Positions 8,401 to 17,400 of a DNA stretch of 64,000 bases are shown here, in pieces. The DNA lies in contig CAVSLN010000012.1 of the NCBI GenBank assembly GCA_963728855.1, forward strand, positions 310,001-374,000, written 5' to 3'. The stretch's first letter is position 1, and each line of letters starts with the position of its first letter. The DNA comes from AC-43 sp963728855 (lineage in GTDB: Bacteria > Actinomycetota > Actinomycetes > Mycobacteriales > Micromonosporaceae). The position numbers and the translations under genes were made by a program. The notes beneath the pieces are model-generated. The model saw only the letters and a program-made list of their open reading frames with translations. It was not told the origin of the DNA and did no database searches.

Positions 8401-11400
8401 GTGGCCCCTAAGGAGACCGTCTGGATCAGCGAGAGCGGACGAGTTCTGGTATCTGACCTGTCACCGATCGAACTGCTGAACCGTCCCGGGCTCGACTTCG
8501 AAACCCTGTCCGGCCCGGACAAGTGGGTGCATCACGAACCGTCGGGTGGGTCTGGACAACCATTCGGTGCCCGATCGGTCCTCGGGCGGCAGGGGGAGGG
8601 CACGACCGGTACCGGTCCTGAGCATTGGGAGAAGGCGCATGACGGGCCGTTCGGTACCGGCACCGAACTGTCTGGAGGTAGCCACCCGGAGGCCGGCGAC
8701 CATCAGCTGTACTCGCGGGAACCCGACCGGACGAATGCGGACGTCTGGCAGAACGGCACCGACATTCCACTGACGGAGGCCGCCGTCACTCACGTCGCTG
8801 ACCTGATGGGGATCAACCTTGACGGGATCCGCATCCGGGTGGTCACCGACATGGAGGAGATGCGGTACCTGGACTACCAGGGTGCCTGTGCGTACACGCC
8901 GCTCGAAATGGGCGGAGCGGAGATCCGGTTCGGGCCGGCCAGCTTCGCCGACGCCGAGACATTGGCGGCGACGGTCGCGCATGAGTACACGCACGTCGAG
9001 CAGATGCGCTCGGGTACCGAGATCAGCACGGCCACGCGCGGCGCGCTCGAGGACGCCGCATATGCTAGCGAACAGCCAGCTCTCGACACGTTCAGGGCGG
9101 CGTTTAGGGGTTGGGAGCATGACGGCGAAGGTCCGGTTCTCGGTCGAGATGGTCTTCGATCTTCCGCAGCGGACGGGGCTGCTGGCGTCCGGGAAGGTGC
9201 TGGAGGGCGAGATCCGGCCCGGGATGATCCTCTGGGACGAGACCACGGGCCGGCCGACGACGGTGCTCGGGGTGGAGTTCGAGACCCCGACGGACCGCCG
9301 TACGGGCCGGGTGACGCTGCTGGTCGAGCGGGCGGCGACCTCCCCGGTGGCGGCCGGACAGGTCCTCACGACGGCGACCTGACCCGAGCGACAGGGGGAG
9401 ACCCGGGACCCGGGTCGCACCTGGCCGACCCGCGACAGGGCGAGTTCCGGGAGGCGTCCCGGCTGGTCCGGCCCGAGGACGTCGGCGATGGCTCGGTCGT
9501 CCACGTCGAACCCGACGGCCCGCTGCAGCACGAGGTGGCGGCGAGCCACCGGCCCGAGCCGCAGGGGCTCATCCGCCGCATGATGAACGAGCCCACCGTC
9601 GAGCCCGGCGCGGCGCACGACGGCCGCGAGCACTACCCCCACGACGAGGATCCGCCCGCCGCGGAGATGTTCCGCGACCCCGATCCGGAGGAGCTACGGG
9701 CGCTCCGGGTGGGGGAGGCGACACTCGACGATCTGGGTTACCCGCGCGGTGAAGGACTGTCGCCGGGGGAGCTGGCCCGATATGACCAGGCGCTTGCGCA
9801 GACCGCGCTGGTACGGCCGGAGGAGATCCGGTTCAGCCAGCGCAGCGTCAGCCCGGAGACCAGCGATGGTCTGACACTCGACCAACTCGCCCACAACATG
9901 CGCGACGGAGGCTGGCGTGGCGGGCCGATCCACGGGGTTCGCTGGGGTGACGGCACCCTCGACAGCCTGGACAACCGCCGGTTGAGAACCGCGCTGGAGG
10001 CCGGGCTGGAGAGGGTGCCGTTCACCGTGCATGCCCCCGGTGAGCGGCTCGCCGACTGGCCGCACGAATGGGACATGCGTCGGATCGAGCGCAACGCGTT
10101 GGGCGTGGACATCCGCGAGCTGCCCGACGGCCGCTGGGTGGCGGGTGGCGACCGGGGCACGATCGTGCACCCGAAGGGGGCGCTTCCGGAGACCTTCGGG
10201 GACATCGCCGTGTTCCGCGCGGCGGAGCAGCGCAGCCTTCTACCCGGCCGGCTCTTCGGTGCCGAGGACCGCCCGGTCACGATGGAGAAGCCGCCGAAGA
10301 TCGACCGGCACCCGACGGTGCCGGAGGATGTCAGGAGGGGCCTGGAGGCGCGTCTGCGGGAGGCCGAGGCTCCCACCGAAGAGGCGATGCGGGACCTGGC
10401 TGACGTCGGTCGTGCCGTCACCGACCGGCTCCACCTCAGGACTTCGATAGAGCTGAGGGGTGAAGAGAACCGGCTCAAGAGCGTCGACTCGTTGGCGCGC
10501 AAGTACCTGGCCGAGCACGAACACGTCGGCGAGAGCGGCGCGGAGTTCGCGGAGCGGGTCAACGACATCACCCGGTTCTCGTTGCGGCTCCCCGACGGGG
10601 TGGAGTATCACCGCGCTCTCGATGCCACGATCGAGGGGTTGAAGGAGCGCGGCTACGACGTGGTCGGCACCGAGGAAGAGCCGGGGATCAAGAACTTCTG
10701 GGCGAAGGGCAACCGCTACCTGGGACTGAACGTCACCGTTCGCTCGCCGCATGACGGTCATCTCATGGAGATCCAGTTCACCACAGATATCGCTTGGCGC
10801 GCGAACAAGCTCACACACCATTCCTATGAGGTTTTCCGCGAGCCGGGGGAGCTGGTCCAGCGGCGAGTACACGCGTTGCTCAACATTCTCGAGGTCAATA
10901 AGCGTCTCGGGCTCAATGACCAGGCTCTGCCGGGACTCGATGAGCGGTGGCCGCCCAAGGATACGACATTTGCTCGCTGGGTAGCTAAGTATCCGAAGCC
11001 GTGGAGCGAGTATCGGAACTGGCTCGCGGGTAACGACCGGACATTCGGTAGCATCATCCGGGAGTTCGGGCTTACTGCCGCCGATTTCCACACCAGTGAC
11101 ACAACGGCCAGACTCTTGGAAAGCAGAAATGTTGACTTACTACGCGATCTACGGATACAACCAGAGGAGCCAGCCGCCCCGCGGGATCTTCGTGATGGAC
11201 TGGAAGACGGAAGACGGTCTGGCCTGGAACCACACGAGCAAGGCATGGCAGTACGACCCGGTGCGGATGACGGACTTCCTGTTCGACGACCGGAACTGGG
11301 ACCGGGTGGAGGAGATCGACCGGGCGACGGCGGAGCGGATCACCCTGGATATCACGAAGGGCCGCGAACCCCTTCCGGACGAGGAGACGATCTACTGGAT

Positions 11401-14400
11401 CTTCCAGTGGAAGGGGGAGCCCCCCCAGTCCGGGGACCAGGACTAGACCCGGAAGCGCCCGCCGGACACACCGGTGCCGACCCGGCCCACCCGGCCGGGC
11501 CGCACCCACCTACCTTCACCGCCCACGAGCCGCGGCCGTTGGACGACACCCGGGTGTACGGTGTGCGCCGGCTGCGCCCCCTGGAGAACGACCAGTTCCA
11601 GCGCGACGTCGAGGACAGCCTCCGGACGCGGGACGGGTACCTCGTCAATGCCGACCCGTCCACCCACCCGTACGGGCGGCTGATCAACGACGGCGGCCCG
11701 CACTGGCCCGGCCGGGGCAACAACTGCCTGGACAACACGCTGGCCGCCTGGTCGAGCTTCCACGGGGATCCGCAGGTGTCCCTGCCCCGCTGGCCCGACC
11801 GGTTCGCCGACGGGAGCCCGGACGGCCGGAGCGGCGAGCTCGGCGGGTCCCGGCGGGCGGCGGACTGGCTCGACCGGTCCTGGGAACCGCCGCCGGCCGA
11901 CCTGCCGGCCGCATGGGACGCGCGCGCTCCGCGCGTGGCCGACCAGTACGCTGAGCTGCATCAGCGGATCGCCGACGGTGGCCCGGGATCCTCGGCGGTC
12001 GTCCTGGCGGAGTGGGTGGCGCGGGACCCGGACACCGGAGCACCGCTGTACGACCGGAACGGCGAGCCCATCACCAGGGCGTCGCACGCGTTTCTGGTCG
12101 TGTACCCGCGGGATGCCAGGGGTCCGGTGTGGTGGGACCCGCAGCACGGCCGTACCTGGACCGAGCCGCCCGCGCACTACATGGCGGAGACGCGTGCACT
12201 GTGGTCGATTTCCGTGGACGGGCGCACCGCGTACCCCCACGGGCTGACAGGAGAGGTGTATGACGGAGGACGAGGCGCGGGCCCTCATCACGAGGGCGGT
12301 CGGCACGTACCACCCGATGCTGCTGTACCCGTTCGAGTTCGGCTGGGTGGCCCAGGCGGACACGCCCCCGCAGCCGCCGGGGACGCCGCCGGATGGTCCC
12401 TGGCTCGGGATGGCGAGCTACGTGATCGACCGGGATGGGGTGGTGACGCTCCAGTCGAGCCTGCCCATCCCGGTCGTGCAGGAGATGTACGCGGAGGCGC
12501 GCCGGGAGGGCCGGATCACCGGTCGCCAGATCTGGCCGGAGGCGACGGAGGGCGAAGCGCGCGGGTAACCGACGCGGTACGCGACGAGCTGGCGGTGGCG
12601 GCACGGCGTGCGCCCGCCGTCAGCGAGGCGGTCGGTGCCGCGGCGACCACCGCCGGCGCCCGGGTCGAGCCCGGCAACGGACCGTTGCCCCAGCCCAGGG
12701 AGCTCGGCCGCGAGGTCGCCGCCGACGCGACCGAGGTCTCGCCGGCGCGGCCCGCAGACGGGGGCCGGCCAGGGTCCGGCGCCGTCCTGCGGTACCGGCT
12801 GGAGCACCCCGAGGAGGGGTACGCCGCCGGTGCGCGGCACGTGTTCGACGAGCTGGCGGGGCGCGGGTACGAGCCGGTACGGCTGGACAACGCCTGGACC
12901 GGCGACCGGACGGGCGGGCTGGTCAGCCGCTGGCGCGATCCGTACACCGGCCAGGAGTTCGACGTCCGGATGGATACCGCCGAGTCCCGGGCCGCCGATG
13001 CCGCGCTCCGGGAGTGGCAGCAGGCCCGGCGGGCCGGGGCCGACCCGGCGCACGTACGGGAGCTGGCCGAACGGTACGAGGCGGCGCAGTCCAGGGTACG
13101 GGCGCCCGCCGGTACCGAGGAGGTCCACCTGCCCGGGCGGGCACCCGAGCCCACCCACGCAGCGCCCACCCACGCAGCGCCCAGCCACGCAGAGGCCATC
13201 CATGCCCCCGCCGACCTGGGCGGCGGCCAGCACCCCGACCTCGACCGGCACCTGGAGCAGCTTCCGCTGGTATCCGGCCCCGACGCGCTGCACGCCGTGC
13301 GGGACGCGTTGCGGGAGACCCGCGGCGGGCTCGACTTCACCGCGGACGCGGAGCTGGCCAGGATGGTCGACCGGCTCAAGCCGGAGCCCGGAGTCGTGAA
13401 GGTGGCGCTGCACGGGCTGCGGGACGGTACGGTCGTCGTCGGCGGTGTCCGGGTGAGCCACCAGGACTTCGGGTACGGCCTGCGGGAGCTGGCCGGCGAC
13501 GGCCGGATCGACCTGGCCGGCAAGCACCTGCGCCTGATGTCCTGCTTCTCCGGCGGGGGCGAGGACTCGCTGGCCTCGGTCGCCGCGCGGGAGCTGGGCA
13601 TCGAGGTCACCGGCGGTACCGAGAAGGTGTGGATCTACCCGGACGGCACCGAGCGGGTCTCCTCGCCCAGCGTCGCCAACCCGCGCCTGCCCACCGAGCC
13701 CGGCGACGGCGCGTGGCGTACGTTCGGCCCGGACGGGCGGGAGATCGCCAGCCGGCACGGCGACGCCCAGCCGTCCCGGGTGCTGTACCAGAGCAGCGAC
13801 GGCCGGCTGCGCGCCCCCGGCGACCCGCCGGGCCAGTACCGCGGTCCGGACGGCAAGCTGCACACCATCGGTGACCGTCCCGGCAGCTACCGGGACGACT
13901 GGAGCGGCCGGCTGCACCACGACCGTGACCAGCCCGGCACCTACCGGACCGAGCGGCACTTCCGGCTGAAGTCCCAGGACGGCCGACCGATCCCGGACCC
14001 ACTGGCCGACCGCAGCCGTCCGGTCGCCCACCAGGCGGTCGAGGGGCCCCGCGAGCCGCATGTCGGGTCTGGGGCGGCGGACCGGCTCGCCGCCGCCGCA
14101 CAGCGGTCCGACGCGGCGGTCCGCGCGCGGGACGACTTCCGGCACGCAACGTTGCGGCCCTTGCTGGACGAGCTCGGGATCGACCCCCGTATCCGGGTCA
14201 CCGATGCCGTGCTGAGGGATCTCAACGCCGCCCACGCCGGCGACCTGGCCACGCGGACGCGGGTCGGGGAGCTGGAGGTCGCCCTGGAGCGCGACCGGGC
14301 CAACCAGCTCGCCGTGCGGGACGCCCAGACCGAGCTGCCCAGGGTCGCCGCCCGGCAGGTCCTCGCCGACCGGTTCGGCATCGACGGCGATCGGGTGCTG

Positions 14401-17400
14401 GCCGGTGGTACCCCGCATGGCCCGCGGCCCCGCGGTGAGTTCGCGGTGGCCGGGTTCGACCCGGTCAACCACCGGCTGGTGGTGCTGGAGACCGCCGCGA
14501 CCAAGGGCACCTCGTACGTGCTGCACGACGGTACCCGGACCGAGCGCGGTACCGCGCCGTACCTGCGTGACGTGCTGGCGACCGGCACCGAGCTGCATCA
14601 ACGGCTGCGCGAGCACCCGGACCTGCTCGACGAGCTGCACCGCGCGCTGCGCCGGGGCGACCTGCGGGTGGAGTACCTGCGGGTGGAGGCCGGTACGGAC
14701 ACCGCCGGCACGGCCCGGGTCTGGACCCGGCAGCTGGACGTACCCGACCTGGACCTGCGCGGCACGGCCGAGCACCTCCCACCGCCGTCCGGCGCGCCGG
14801 ATCCCCGGGCCCACGAGCGGCTCGCCGAGGGCGCGCAGCGGGTTGCCGCCCTGGTCGACGCGGCGATGCCCGACAACCGCACGGTCGACGTACGGCCGGC
14901 GGGCGGCCGGCCCTACCGTGCCGAGCTCGCCGTGGCCGACCTGCCGGGCGACCGGGCTTTCCAGGTGACGCTGGGCGAGCAGGGTACCCATCGGGTGGAG
15001 TTCTCCCGCGCGGAGCTGGACCGCCTCGACCAGGCCGGGGTGGAGCGCCTCGCCGCGCGTGCCCTGGGCCATCTCAGCGGCGAGGTGGCCGCGGCGGAGG
15101 GTGGCCGGCTGGGCCGGTTCTTCGGGCTGCACGGCGGGCGGTTGGCCCGCGCGGACGCGCTGGTCCTGGACCCGGTTCCCAGCCGGCACCTGCGGCTGAG
15201 CCATGCCGACCTGGCCCACACCGGCGAGTTCGACGCCCTGGCCAAGCTGCACGAGACCAGCTCCGGGCCGGCCCGGGACGCGGTGGCCGAACAGCTCGGA
15301 CGGTTCATCGAGACGCACGGCCTGCGGGAGGGGGTACCGGGCGCCGGAGCGCGGGCGGACCTGGTCCGGGGCCGGCTCTCCGAGGCTGGCCGCGGGGTGT
15401 TGGAAACGCACCGGGTCTGGTGGCGCGACTCCGACCCGGCCGTGGCCGGGGTGCGCAAGACCCTGCAGGAGTACACCTTCAAGGCGAAGATCACGTCGGC
15501 CCCGATCCGTGGCGCGGACCGCTTCCACGTCACCCCGGAGGGCTGGCGGGGCACCGACCGGGTCGGGTTCAGCTACGAGGTCCGCCCCGGAAAGGTCACC
15601 GGCGGGGGCCTCGCCGAGTTCGTCGACACCAAGGTGAGCCGCCACTTCATCCTGCGGGTGGATCCCGACCGGTTCGACCTCGCCGGCCTGACCGGACGCG
15701 ATCGGGGCATCGCCGAGTACCGCCTGGTCGACGAGCTGAGGCGGGTGGTCACCGGCAAGATCGACGAGCAGGTACGGCGGCCGGAGGAGCGGCCGGCCAG
15801 CGTGACGGACCGGGTGCTGCGCGCGGCGCCGACCGGGTCCGGAGCCGGTTCCATGGTGGAGATCGCGCACCTGTTCCACTCCGAGCTGCTGACCACGAAG
15901 GGTCTCATCACCGCCGGCATCGACCTGGCGACGCTCGACAAGCTGCACCGGCTGGCCACGCTGGAGCGGGTCGACGCGGCGCACGACCGGGCGCTCGCGC
16001 ATAGCCGGGACAGTGCCGGAGTCGCCCGCGAACTGGTGCAGTCCGGCATCGACGCGAGCTTCGCCAAGGTCGCCGACCTGGCGGAGGACGCCTTCGGCGA
16101 CCGGAGCGTGGTCGACCGGCAGGTGGTACCGGAGGTCGACACCGTGTCGCACCGCCGGCCCCTGCCCGAGTCGGAGGGGCGGGCCGTCCGGGAGCGCACC
16201 GAGGATGCGCTGGGCGCGATCAGCCGGGCGCGCGCGCAGGAGCCGATCGAGCACATGCTGAAGATCAAGGAGCGGCGGGACGGCAGCTTCCGGCTGCGCG
16301 TACAGGGCGCCAGCAATGACGCGATCCTCCGGGTGGAGGCTGGTACGACGGCCCGGCCCGACCGGATCGAGGTGGAGTTCACCAGCCGCAACACGGCGAC
16401 CCTGTGGGTACCCAAGGAGCTGGAAGGGGCCACCCCGGACGCCTTCCACGCGGTCGTACGCGGCGCCGTCGCCGACGTGACCCGGCGCCAGTACGAGGTG
16501 AACCGGAGCGAGGTCGGGCTGGGCCAGCGCATCGAAGAGGGCTTCATCGGCGAGGTACAGCAGGACCTCATGCTCTACCCGGCGGCGGAGCACCTCGCAC
16601 CGCACCTGGGTGAGGTCATCGCCCCGGCCGGCGTGGTCCGGGCCGCGGTACAGGCGATCACCGACCGGGTTCTCGGCCAGCGCGACCTCGAGCTCGCCGA
16701 CCGCCGGGCGCGGTGGGACGCCGACCACACCACCCGGATGTCCGACGGCGAGCGGCGCAACCTGGGCAACCAGGTGATGGATCTGGCGCACAACGGCCAG
16801 ACCGTCGCGCAACGGCTGGTGGACCTGGTCGACGGCAACGCGCACCGTACGGGTCCGGCCCCGGGCGCCAACCCGGCCGGGCACGACGGCGCGGTCGCCG
16901 CCGCCCGTGCAGCCATGGTGGAGGTGAACAACCGCCATGGCGGCAAGTTCCCGCTGGCCGCCGCGAAGTCCGACGGCAGCGGCCGGCTCACCGAGCTGGT
17001 GTACCGCTCGGACCAGGTAGGCGTGAGGTACGACGTCCAGGTCCGGCTCAGGTTCACGCACGTCGACGACGGCCGACCCGTCGTACCGGCGGGGAAGCGG
17101 GTCACCCGCGGCCGGTTCGAGTTCCTGGTCAACGAGGACGCCAGTCCGGAGCAGATCAGGGAGACGCTGGCCCACATCGGCGACAACGTGATGTACGACC
17201 GGGAGAACAAGGTCCCGCTGCGCCGCCGGATGTACGAGGACTTCATGCCCGCCGCGATCCGGATCGGCACCTCCGTCGGGGTCGGCATGCTCAGCCCGGC
17301 ACACCAGTTGGCCGCCGGAGCCCTCGCGGGAGTGGGCGCCAGTACCCACGTGGTGTCCCGCTGGATCGGCCGCATGCACCAGCTGCGCCTGGGCGACATC

